From the NCBI GenBank assembly GCA_024276805.1, contig JAJRWJ010000442.1:1-5579 (forward strand): a stretch of 5,579 bases of DNA, written 5' to 3'. Under the pieces are notes generated by a model. The model was not told where the DNA came from and searched no databases. It was given only the letters and a program-made list of their open reading frames with translations. The position numbers and the translations under genes are program-made. The stretch is from Gammaproteobacteria bacterium. GTDB lineage: Bacteria; Pseudomonadota; Gammaproteobacteria; Methylococcales; Methylomonadaceae. Positions 1 through 4,956 of this stretch are shown one piece after another (positions within the stretch are counted from its first letter, which is position 1; every line of letters starts with the position of its first letter).

Positions 1-1
1 G

Positions 2-448
2 GCAGTACGTGCGATCGCCGAAATGGAGAATATGAAAAAAAGGACGCAAAAAGATCTGGAAAATGCGCATAAATTCGCCCTGGAAAATTTTGCCAGGGAA
101 TTGCTGCCCATTATCGACAGTCTGGAGTTGTGTATTCAGGCGGCGGTTGGTGACAGCCCGGAGCTGGTGAAACTGCGGGAAGGTAGTGAGCTGACCCTGA
201 AACAATTGCAAACGGTTCTGAAAAAATTCAATATCGAAGAGATCGACCCACAGGGTCAGCCCTTCAATCCGGAACTGCACCAGGCGATGTCCATGCAGCC
301 TACTTCAGAGGTTCCGCCAAATACCATCACCACCGTTTATCAGAAGGGCTACACACTCAATGGTCGTTTGCTCCGGCCGGCGATGGTGATCGTCGCCAAA
401 GCGCAACAGGCGCCAAAAGATACTCCGGAAATCGACGAGCAGGCTTGA
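2..448 (+). CDS. grpE: GrpE nucleotide exchange factor (5'-truncated by window edge)
   Basis: Cytoplasmic homodimeric cochaperone that opens the DnaK nucleotide-binding domain to release ADP, so that ATP can bind and the client be let go. The frame is open from base 2 and reads AVRAIAEMENMKKRTQKD, the end of the long dimerising helix; 148 codons remain. Roughly 50 N-terminal residues are missing if the protein matches the E. coli length of about 197. The ATG at 23 lies inside this helix and is not the true start. Visible family features are the helix segment AHKFALENFARELLPIIDSL, then the C-terminal beta-domain signature FNPELHQAM followed by KGYTLNGRLLRPAMVIVAK, which contacts DnaK. The protein ends in a short polar tail and TGA at 446-448. 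It lies 96 nt upstream of dnaK. Identification is very secure; only the start is unseen. Confidence 0.97.
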   Translation, partial: AVRAIAEMENMKKRTQKDLENAHKFALENFARELLPIIDSLELCIQAAVGDSPELVKLREGSELTLKQLQTVLKKFNIEEIDPQGQPFNPELHQAMSMQPTSEVPPNTITTVYQKGYTLNGRLLRPAMVIVAKAQQAPKDTPEIDEQA

Positions 449-471
449 ATTTAAAAAAATCAGCCTTATAT
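444..471 (+). promoter_or_regulatory. Candidate heat-shock (sigma-32-type) promoter for dnaK
   Basis: CTTGAA at 444-449 matches the sigma-32 -35 core, and CCTTATAT at 464-471 resembles the -10 consensus CCCCATNT (C, C, A, T and T agree). They are separated by 14 nt, the same spacing I recall for E. coli dnaK P1. The -35 element includes the grpE stop codon, so transcription would begin near 478-480 and give a dnaK leader of about 65 nt. This would let dnaK be made independently of grpE on heat shock. The same bases can also be read as a poor sigma-70 promoter (TTGAAT 445-450, TATATC 467-472, 16-nt spacer). Inference from consensus only. Confidence 0.45.
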
Positions 472-544
472 CGGTAGCAGCTTTAAGTATTTATACATTT
501 TACAGCCTCAAACTATTAACTAAATTACAGGATCGGAGAATCTA

Positions 545-2488
545 ATGGCTAAAATAATTGGAATTGATCTGGGAACCACAAACTCCTGTGTCGCTGTTCT
601 GGAAAACGGCAAGCCCCGGGTCATAGAAAACAGCGAAGGTGCACGCACCACGCCATCGGTCATTGCCTTCACCAGTGACGATGAAATTCTGGTGGGACAG
701 TCGGCAAAACGCCAGGCGGTCACGAACCCGGAAAACACCCTGTTCGCCATCAAGCGCCTGATCGGCCGCCGCTTCAAGGATGACACCGTACAGAAAGACA
801 TCAAGATGGTGCCCTACAAGATCATCGAAGCGGAAAATGGTGATGCCTGGGTCGAATGTCATGGCAAGAAAATGGCTGCCCCGGAAGTATCGGCGCGCGT
901 GCTGATGAAGCTGAAAAAAGATGCCGAAGCCTATCTGGGCGAAGAAGTGAAGGAAGCGGTCATCACCGTACCAGCCTACTTCAACGATTCCCAGCGTCAG
1001 GCTACCAAGGATGCCGGACGCATCGCCGGCCTCGATGTGAAACGCATCATCAACGACCCCACCGCGGCAGCGCTGGCTTTTGGCATGGACAAGCCCAAGG
1101 GTGATCTGAAAATTGCCGTGTACGATCTGGGTGGCGGAACCTTCGACATCTCGATTATCGAAATCGCGGAGATCGAGGGTGAACATCAGTTCGAAGTGTT
1201 GTCGACCAATGGTGACACGTTCCTGGGCGGTGAGGACTTCGATCTGCGCATCATCGACTATCTGGCCTCGGAGTTCAAGAAGGACAATGGCATCGATCTG
1301 CACAGCGATCCCCTGGCATTGCAGCGCTTGAAAGAAGCGGCGGAAAAGGCCAAGATCGAATTGTCATCGGCGCTGCACACAGACGTCAATCTGCCTTTCA
1401 TCACTGCGGATGCGACTGGACCCAAGCATCTGAATGTCAAGCTGACCCGGGCAAAACTGGAATCTCTGGTGGAAGACCTGATCGAGCGTACCAGGAAGCC
1501 CTGTGAAATAGCCTTGCAAGATGCCGGCCTGAGTGCTTCTGATATCAACGAGGTGATTCTGGTCGGTGGACAGACGCGCATGCCGAAGGTGCAGGAATTC
1601 GTCGAGAATATCTTCCACAAGGAACCACGCAAGGACGTCAATCCCGATGAAGCGGTAGCCCTGGGCGCCGCCATTCAGGCCGGTGTCCTGGGCGGCGATG
1701 TCAAGGACGTGCTGCTGCTGGATGTCACACCATTGTCTCTGGGCATCGAGACCATGGGCGGGGTGATGACCAAACTGATCGAGAAAAACACTACGATTCC
1801 CACCCAGGCATCGCAGATATTTTCCACCGCCGAAGACAATCAGACAGCGGTTACCGTGCATGTCCTGCAGGGTGAGCGGGAAATGGCATCCGGCAACAAA
1901 TCCCTGGGGCGCTTCGATTTGACGGATATCCCGCCGGCGCCGCGCGGTGTGCCGCAGATCGAGGTGACCTTCGATATCGACGCCAATGGCATACTCAATG
2001 TTTCCGCCAAGAACAAGGCGACCGGCAAAGAGCAGTCGATCGTTATCAAGGCTTCCAGCGGCCTGTCGGAAGATGAAGTCGAACGCATGATCAAGGATGC
2101 CGAGGCGCATGCCGAAGAGGACCGGAAGTTGAAGGAGCTGGTGGCGGCCCGTAACCAGGCGGACAGCATGATTCACGCCACGGAAAAATCCCTGGAAGAG
2201 CTGGGCGACAAGGTGCAGGCTGATGAAAAGAGCCAGATCGAAGCGGCCATCGAGGCGTTGAAGGAAGCCGTCAAGAGCGACGACAAGGAAACGATCGAGG
2301 CGAAAACGCATGCTCTGACAGAATTGTCTGGCAAGCTTGCCGAACGTGTCTATGCCCAGACCGGTAGTGAAGGCCCATCCGGAACGTCCTCCCCAGGATC
2401 CGGTGATACGGCAGGCGGTTCGGAATCCGCGGGCAATGACGATGTGGTCGATGCTGAATTCGAGGAAGTCAAGGATGACAAGAAATAA
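545..2488 (+). CDS. dnaK: Molecular chaperone DnaK (Hsp70)
   Basis: ATP-driven cytoplasmic Hsp70 that binds exposed hydrophobic segments of unfolded proteins, working with DnaJ and GrpE. It has 647 residues against 638 in E. coli. The nucleotide-binding domain (about 1-388) has phosphate loop IGIDLGTTNS (5-14), K70, the P143/R151 switch pair, DLGGGT with T199 (194-199) and VGGQTRMP (340-347), all numbered as in E. coli, so there are no indels there. The interdomain linker VLLLD is 389-393. The substrate-binding beta domain follows, with M404, A429 and V436 of the peptide cleft, then the helical lid (about 505-605). A Gly/Ser-rich disordered tail (about 606-630) is longer than in E. coli, and the end is the conserved DDVVDAEFEEV plus a lysine-rich tip. 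Position 171 is Asp where Glu is usual. The start is supported by GGAG at 535-538, six bases before ATG. dnaJ follows after a 265-nt structured gap. Confidence 0.99.
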   Translation: MAKIIGIDLGTTNSCVAVLENGKPRVIENSEGARTTPSVIAFTSDDEILVGQSAKRQAVTNPENTLFAIKRLIGRRFKDDTVQKDIKMVPYKIIEAENGDAWVECHGKKMAAPEVSARVLMKLKKDAEAYLGEEVKEAVITVPAYFNDSQRQATKDAGRIAGLDVKRIINDPTAAALAFGMDKPKGDLKIAVYDLGGGTFDISIIEIAEIEGEHQFEVLSTNGDTFLGGEDFDLRIIDYLASEFKKDNGIDLHSDPLALQRLKEAAEKAKIELSSALHTDVNLPFITADATGPKHLNVKLTRAKLESLVEDLIERTRKPCEIALQDAGLSASDINEVILVGGQTRMPKVQEFVENIFHKEPRKDVNPDEAVALGAAIQAGVLGGDVKDVLLLDVTPLSLGIETMGGVMTKLIEKNTTIPTQASQIFSTAEDNQTAVTVHVLQGEREMASGNKSLGRFDLTDIPPAPRGVPQIEVTFDIDANGILNVSAKNKATGKEQSIVIKASSGLSEDEVERMIKDAEAHAEEDRKLKELVAARNQADSMIHATEKSLEELGDKVQADEKSQIEAAIEALKEAVKSDDKETIEAKTHALTELSGKLAERVYAQTGSEGPSGTSSPGSGDTAGGSESAGNDDVVDAEFEEVKDDKK

Positions 2489-2585
2489 TCCAATTGCTCG
2501 CCGATGATCCGGGCAGCATGGACAGCCACTAATAGCCGGGAAGTGGAGCATTTGCAAAACGCGCCGATCAGACGCTGCAGATGGC

Positions 2586-2621
2586 CACTTTTTGGCTTGT
2601 CCGGGATCAACAAAAAAAGTG
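2586..2621 (+). repeat. Inverted repeat in dnaK-dnaJ spacer (A/T-rich stem)
   Basis: CACTTTTT (2586-2593) and AAAAAGTG (2614-2621) are perfect 8-base inverted copies around a 20-nt loop. The stem is mostly A-U pairs, so it is weak. The overlapping AAGTGG at 2541-2546 is also complementary to CCACTT at 2585-2590, and CCACT at 2526-2530 can pair with AGTGG at 2542-2546, so several alternative folds exist. This is the first structured element after the dnaK stop. No function can be assigned; it may stabilise the 3' end of dnaK mRNA or be part of the larger structured spacer. Confidence 0.4.
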
Positions 2622-2628
2622 CTGCCGC

Positions 2629-2642
2629 GCTGGCACACCAGC
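2629..2642 (+). other. Hairpin competing with the dnaK-dnaJ terminator (5' side)
   Basis: GCTGG (2629-2633) and CCAGC (2638-2642) form a perfect 5-bp stem with a CACA loop. It uses G2632 and G2633 plus C2638 and C2639, which are needed for both arms of the terminator-like hairpin at 2632-2654, so the two folds cannot coexist. Confidence 0.4.
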
Positions 2643-2660
2643 TGTAGGGGTGCCTTTTTT
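2632..2660 (+). terminator. Intrinsic-terminator-like hairpin between dnaK and dnaJ
   Basis: GGCACACC (2632-2639) pairs with GGGGTGCC (2647-2654): five base pairs, one A-G mismatch and two more C-G pairs, closing a 7-nt loop. Six T residues (2655-2660) follow at once. This is the layout of a Rho-independent terminator about 145 nt past the dnaK stop and 93 nt before dnaJ. It would lower dnaJ output relative to dnaK. Two other perfect hairpins, 2629-2642 and 2650-2665, use the same bases and would prevent this one from forming, so it may be conditional. Strength is uncertain because of the mismatch and short stem. Confidence 0.5.
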
Positions 2661-2665
2661 GGCAC
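2650..2665 (+). other. Hairpin competing with the dnaK-dnaJ terminator (3' side)
   Basis: GTGCC (2650-2654) and GGCAC (2661-2665) form a perfect 5-bp stem whose 6-nt loop is the entire T-tract 2655-2660. It captures the 3' arm of the terminator-like hairpin. It is compatible with the 2629-2642 hairpin, so these two together form an alternative, non-terminating fold. Confidence 0.4.
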
Positions 2666-2668
2666 GGG

Positions 2669-2685
2669 GCAGCCCAGCCGGCTGC
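2669..2685 (+). other. GC-rich hairpin upstream of dnaJ
   Basis: GCAGCC (2669-2674) pairs with GGCTGC (2680-2685) around loop CAGCC. The 3' part overlaps a perfect 10-bp palindrome CAGCCGGCTG (2675-2684). GGCAGC at 2668-2673 can alternatively pair with GCTGCC at 2621-2626, which would enclose the terminator region in a long-range stem. No T-tract follows, so it is not a terminator. Role unknown. Confidence 0.35.
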
Positions 2686-2720
2686 AGAACGATTGCTTAG
2701 CAAACCTGAATGAGAGATAA

Positions 2721-2744
2721 AACCGCCGCTGTCTGCAGGCGGTT
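2721..2744 (+). promoter_or_regulatory. Hairpin burying the dnaJ Shine-Dalgarno sequence
   Basis: AACCGCC (2721-2727) and GGCGGTT (2738-2744) form a perfect 7-bp stem with a 10-nt loop, ending nine bases before the dnaJ ATG. The only Shine-Dalgarno-like sequence upstream of dnaJ is AGGCGG (2737-2742), with an 11-nt spacer, and all but its first base lie in the 3' arm. Translation of dnaJ would therefore require melting or remodelling of the stem, as in RNA thermometers or other translational switches. The stem and its position are seen directly; the regulatory role is inference. Confidence 0.5.
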
Positions 2745-2753
2745 GTTTACGTT

Positions 2754-3884
2754 ATGGCGAAAGAAGATTATTACCAGCTGCTCGGTGTCGACAGAAATGC
2801 CAGCGACAGCGAGATCAAGAAAAAGTATCGCAGCCTGGCCATGAAATTTCATCCGGACAGAAACAGGGACGACCCGGATGCCGAGAAAAAATTCAAGCAG
2901 ATCAAGGAAGCCTATGAGGTGTTGTCCGATCAGAAAAAGCGCGCAGCCTATGATCAGTTCGGGCATGCCGGCGTCGATGCGTCGATGGGAGGAGGCCCAG
3001 GCGGCTTTGCCGGAGGGGAAAGCTTCAGCGACATCTTTGGCGATGTTTTTGGTGATATTTTCGGCGGAGGACGACGACGCAGCAATGTGCATCGCGGTTC
3101 CGACCTGCAATACAATCTGGAACTGACCCTGGAGGAGGCAGTAGCCGGGACGGAAACGAAAATCCGTATTCCGATGATGGCAACCTGCGAGGAATGCCAC
3201 GGCAGCGGCGCCAGAAAGGGCTCCAGCCCGGTCACCTGCGGCACCTGTCACGGACAGGGCCAGGTAAGGATGCAGCAGGGTTTTTTCTCTATCCAGCAAA
3301 CCTGTCCGACCTGTCGGGGTACTGGTCAGCAGATCAAGGATCCCTGCCGGAAATGCCATGGCCAGGGGCGGGTGCAGGAGATCAAGACCTTGTCCGTGAA
3401 AGTACCGGCGGGAGTCGATACCGGCGACCGCATCCGGCTGGCCGGGGAAGGCGAGCCGGGTGAGCATGGTGGGCCATCCGGTGATCTCTATGTGCAGATT
3501 CGTGTCAAGGAGCATGCCATTTTTACCCGGGATGGCGCGGATCTTTTCTGTGAAGTACCGATCAGCTTTCCGACCGCCTGTCTGGGGGGTGAACTGGAAG
3601 TGCCGACGTTGAATGGCAAGGTAAAATTGAAAATTCCGGCGGAGACGCAGACCGGCAAGCTGTTTCGCCTGCGTGGCAAGGGAGTCAAGCCGGTGCGCGG
3701 TGGGCCGATGGGTGATCTGTTGTGCCGGGTACAAGTGGAGACACCGGTACATTTGACCCGGGAACAGAAGGATTTGCTGAAAAAGCTGGCGGAATCCTTG
3801 TCCGGCGGTGGCAAGCATCACAGTCCCCAGGAGCATTCCTGGATGGATGGAGTGAAAAATTTCTTTGAAAAATTGACAGGGTAA
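2754..3884 (+). CDS. dnaJ: Chaperone protein DnaJ (type I Hsp40)
   Basis: Cytoplasmic cochaperone that binds unfolded clients, passes them to DnaK and stimulates DnaK ATPase. Its 376 residues equal the E. coli length. The J domain (1-70) carries the essential HPD at 33-35 and QKKRAAYDQFG at 60-70. A Gly/Phe-rich linker (about 75-106) contains the SDIFGDVFGDIFGGG motif. The cysteine-rich zinc domain has all four CXXCXGXG repeats intact (C145/C148, C162/C165, C184/C187, C198/C201), binding two zinc ions. C-terminal beta domains I and II follow, and the end SWMDGVKNFFEKL is typical of this family. The start is fixed by the canonical MAKEDYYQLLGV. Its ribosome-binding site is poor and sits in a hairpin. 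It lies 265 nt from dnaK, too far for simple translational coupling, and dapB follows after six bases. Confidence 0.99.
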   Translation: MAKEDYYQLLGVDRNASDSEIKKKYRSLAMKFHPDRNRDDPDAEKKFKQIKEAYEVLSDQKKRAAYDQFGHAGVDASMGGGPGGFAGGESFSDIFGDVFGDIFGGGRRRSNVHRGSDLQYNLELTLEEAVAGTETKIRIPMMATCEECHGSGARKGSSPVTCGTCHGQGQVRMQQGFFSIQQTCPTCRGTGQQIKDPCRKCHGQGRVQEIKTLSVKVPAGVDTGDRIRLAGEGEPGEHGGPSGDLYVQIRVKEHAIFTRDGADLFCEVPISFPTACLGGELEVPTLNGKVKLKIPAETQTGKLFRLRGKGVKPVRGGPMGDLLCRVQVETPVHLTREQKDLLKKLAESLSGGGKHHSPQEHSWMDGVKNFFEKLTG

Positions 3885-3890
3885 CGGCTG

Positions 3891-4694
3891 ATGATTCGAA
3901 TTGCGGTGGTTGGCGCCACGGGACGCATGGGGCAATGTTTGATCAATGCGGCTGCCACGGCTGCAAGCACTGCGTTGAGCGTGGCGGTTTCCCGCCCGGA
4001 AAGCCAGTCCATCGGCAGGGATGCTGGAGAAATCGCCGGAAGCGGTCGGTTGGGCATCCAGGTGACGGACGATCTCGCCAAGGTGCTGGACGACTTCGAT
4101 GTGTTGGTAGATTTCACACGGCCCGAATCCTCGCTGCAATATCTGCAGATCTGCCGCCAGGCGGGCAAGAAAATGGTCATTGGCACGACCGGCTACAGCA
4201 ACGAACAGCGTGCCGTGATTGCCGAAGCGGCCCGGGAGATGGCGATCGTTCTGGCACCCAATATGAGCGTCGGGGTCAATTTGACCCTGAAACTGCTGGA
4301 GATGACGGCTAAAGTCATGGGCGACTACACCGATATCGAAATCATCGAGGCCCATCACCGGAACAAAATCGATGCACCGTCTGGTACGGCGCTGCGCATG
4401 GGGGAAGTGATCGCCGGGACACTGGGCAGAGACCTGGAATCCTGTGCAATCTACGGTCGGGAAGGCAATACCGGAGTCAGGGATCGGAAGACCATCGGCT
4501 TCTCCACGATCAGGGCCGGGGATATCGTCGGCGAGCATACCATAATGTTTGCTGATGAGGGCGAACGCATCGAATTGACACACAAGGCGAGCAGCCGCAT
4601 GACCTTTGCCAATGGCGCCATCAGAGCCGCCATCTGGCTGAATGACAGGGAAAACGGCCTGTATGACATGCAGCATGTCCTGGGGTTGTCCTGA
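3891..4694 (+). CDS. dapB: 4-hydroxy-tetrahydrodipicolinate reductase DapB
   Basis: NAD(P)H-dependent reductase of the lysine/diaminopimelate pathway, making tetrahydrodipicolinate; cytoplasmic homotetramer. Its 267 residues compare with 273 in E. coli, the difference being mainly a shorter N-terminus. The Rossmann domain opens with VVGATGRMG (6-14), with DFTRPE at 74-79 and GTTG at 98-101. The substrate domain has NMSVGVN (124-130) and the catalytic signature EAHHRNKIDAPSGTA (153-167), in which H155 and K159 correspond to E. coli H159 and K163. KASSRMTFANGA (232-243) is also conserved. At the cofactor-selecting positions it has S34-R35 where E. coli has E38-R39, hinting at a preference for NADPH. 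The ATG is six bases past the dnaJ stop. AGGG at 3878-3881, touching the dnaJ end, is the likely ribosome-binding site, so the two genes are probably cotranscribed and coupled. Confidence 0.98.
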   Translation: MIRIAVVGATGRMGQCLINAAATAASTALSVAVSRPESQSIGRDAGEIAGSGRLGIQVTDDLAKVLDDFDVLVDFTRPESSLQYLQICRQAGKKMVIGTTGYSNEQRAVIAEAAREMAIVLAPNMSVGVNLTLKLLEMTAKVMGDYTDIEIIEAHHRNKIDAPSGTALRMGEVIAGTLGRDLESCAIYGREGNTGVRDRKTIGFSTIRAGDIVGEHTIMFADEGERIELTHKASSRMTFANGAIRAAIWLNDRENGLYDMQHVLGLS

Positions 4695-4809
4695 TAGCAG
4701 GGACAGACCCGCAGTTGCCCCCATGATGTTGTCAGCAGCAGATTTTTCAACGCTGATATGCTTTCCTTGCTGTGCCTGGAAATGATAAAAACAAACAGAT
4801 TTGACCCCT

Positions 4810-4839
4810 TTGAAAATTGTTAATGACCTGATGGATAAT
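4810..4839 (+). promoter_or_regulatory. Candidate upstream carA promoter (sigma-70 type)
   Basis: TTGAAA (4810-4815) and GATAAT (4834-4839) each match the sigma-70 consensus at five of six positions and are spaced 18 nt apart. Transcription would start near 4846, giving a carA leader of about 110 nt that includes the hairpin set downstream. It lies in the dapB-carA gap, which becomes clearly AT-rich here. Tandem promoters are known for E. coli carAB, which fits this position. Not tested. Confidence 0.5.
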
Positions 4840-4853
4840 TTTTCGTAGAATTA
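4836..4853. promoter_or_regulatory. Imperfect palindrome between the two carA promoter candidates
   Basis: TAATTTTTCGTAGAATTA is an 18-bp imperfect inverted repeat: seven of nine pairs are complementary, with the outer TAATT/AATTA perfect. It overlaps the -10 and start region of the upstream promoter and the -35 region of the downstream one, where a repressor would act. It has ARG-box length but does not match the ArgR consensus, so no regulator is proposed. Such AT-rich palindromes also arise by chance. Confidence 0.25.
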
Positions 4854-4860
4854 CCCTAGA

Positions 4861-4866
4861 TATAAT
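4861..4866 (+). promoter_or_regulatory. Candidate downstream carA promoter (-10 element)
   Basis: A perfect TATAAT lies 91 nt upstream of the carA start and would place the transcript start near 4873. The -35 region is poor: TTTTTC at 4839-4844 with a 16-nt spacer, or ATTTTT at 4838-4843 with 17. Such a promoter would be weak or need an activator. From this start the leader is about 84 nt and begins just before the first attenuator-like stem. Confidence 0.45.
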
Positions 4867-4875
4867 CTGTTCATG

Positions 4876-4908
4876 GGGCATTAGCTGTTGTTGCCCGGCA
4901 TCGACGGG
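4876..4908 (+). other. Alternative upstream hairpins of the carA leader
   Basis: GGGCA (4876-4880) pairs with TGCCC (4892-4896), 5 bp with an 11-nt loop. CCCG (4894-4897) pairs with CGGG (4905-4908), 4 bp with a 7-nt loop. The first stem takes bases needed by the second, and the second takes the 5' arm of the terminator at 4904-4932. This is the 1:2, 2:3, 3:4 topology of an attenuator. The 2:3 stem is short, so the switch is only suggestive. Confidence 0.4.
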
Positions 4909-4942
4909 ATGAGCCTGGGCGGCTCCTCCCGTTTTGTTTATT
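4904..4942 (+). terminator. Intrinsic terminator / attenuator in the carA leader
   Basis: ACGGGA (4904-4909) pairs with TCCCGT (4927-4932) and GAGCC (4911-4915) with GGCTC (4921-4925), with one T-C mismatch between the two helices and a 5-nt loop TGGGC. The 3' side runs into TTTTGTTTATT (4932-4942). It lies downstream of both carA promoter candidates and ends at the carA ribosome-binding site, so it would act on carA transcripts and not just end the dapB message. Also the only good terminator-like structure seen after dapB. The interrupted T-tract suggests partial termination. Confidence 0.65.
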
Positions 4943-4950
4943 GGAGGTAG
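4909..4950 (+). CDS. Possible short leader ORF upstream of carA (13 codons)
   Basis: ATG at 4909 opens a 13-codon frame, MSLGGSSRFVYWR, ending in TAG at 4948-4950, within the carA ribosome-binding region. It spans the whole terminator hairpin, so a translating ribosome would disrupt it. There is no convincing Shine-Dalgarno sequence before the ATG. The frame also extends upstream to TTG codons at 4888 and 4891. It is in the carA frame, separated by the TAG. It may be a chance ORF. Confidence 0.2.
   Translation: MSLGGSSRFVYWR
4943..4948 (+). promoter_or_regulatory. carA ribosome-binding site that fixes a TTG start
   Basis: GGAGGT is a near-perfect Shine-Dalgarno sequence, eight bases before TTG at 4957-4959. 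An in-frame TAG at 4948-4950 closes the frame upstream and there is no in-frame ATG before residue 36, so TTG is the start. The site directly follows the terminator T-tract. Confidence 0.85.
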
Positions 4951-4956
4951 CCGATT

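Noticed and set aside
23..25. ATG at 23 as the grpE start
   Set aside because: The frame is open and conserved upstream of it to the window edge, and the residue lies within the long GrpE helix.
542..1303. 253-codon open frame on the - strand opposite the dnaK ATPase domain
   Set aside because: Composition follows the complement of conserved dnaK codons; no independent evidence of coding.
1364..2665. 433-codon open frame on the - strand opposite the 3' half of dnaK
   Set aside because: Antisense shadow of dnaK; long frames opposite dnaK genes are a well-known artefact, and no domain or ribosome-binding site supports it.
2693..2721. Possible dnaJ promoter TTGCTT - 17 nt - GATAAA
   Set aside because: Only three and four of six positions match the sigma-70 consensus. 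It would start inside the dnaJ hairpin; noted because it would bypass that hairpin, but too weak to list.
2697..4724. 675-codon open frame on the - strand across dnaJ and dapB
   Set aside because: It runs antisense to two well-conserved genes, crosses their boundary, resembles no family I recognise, and is low in hallmark domains. Long antisense frames are common opposite codon-biased genes of this GC content.
4732..4756. Hairpin TCAGC/GCTGA after dapB as a dapB terminator
   Set aside because: Five-base stem with a 15-nt loop, and the T run is inside the loop instead of after the stem; not a terminator.
4808..4836. Sigma-32 reading of CCTTTGAAA and CCTGATGG upstream of carA
   Set aside because: The -10 part does not match CCCCATNT, and the sigma-70 reading of the same -35 element is better.
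4836..4853. ARG box for ArgR upstream of carA
   Set aside because: Length fits but the TGAAT/ATTCA core is missing; kept only as an unnamed palindrome.
4873..4884. Three-codon ORF MGH at the predicted downstream carA transcript start
   Set aside because: It would begin at the very first base of the transcript without a ribosome-binding site and is too short to judge.
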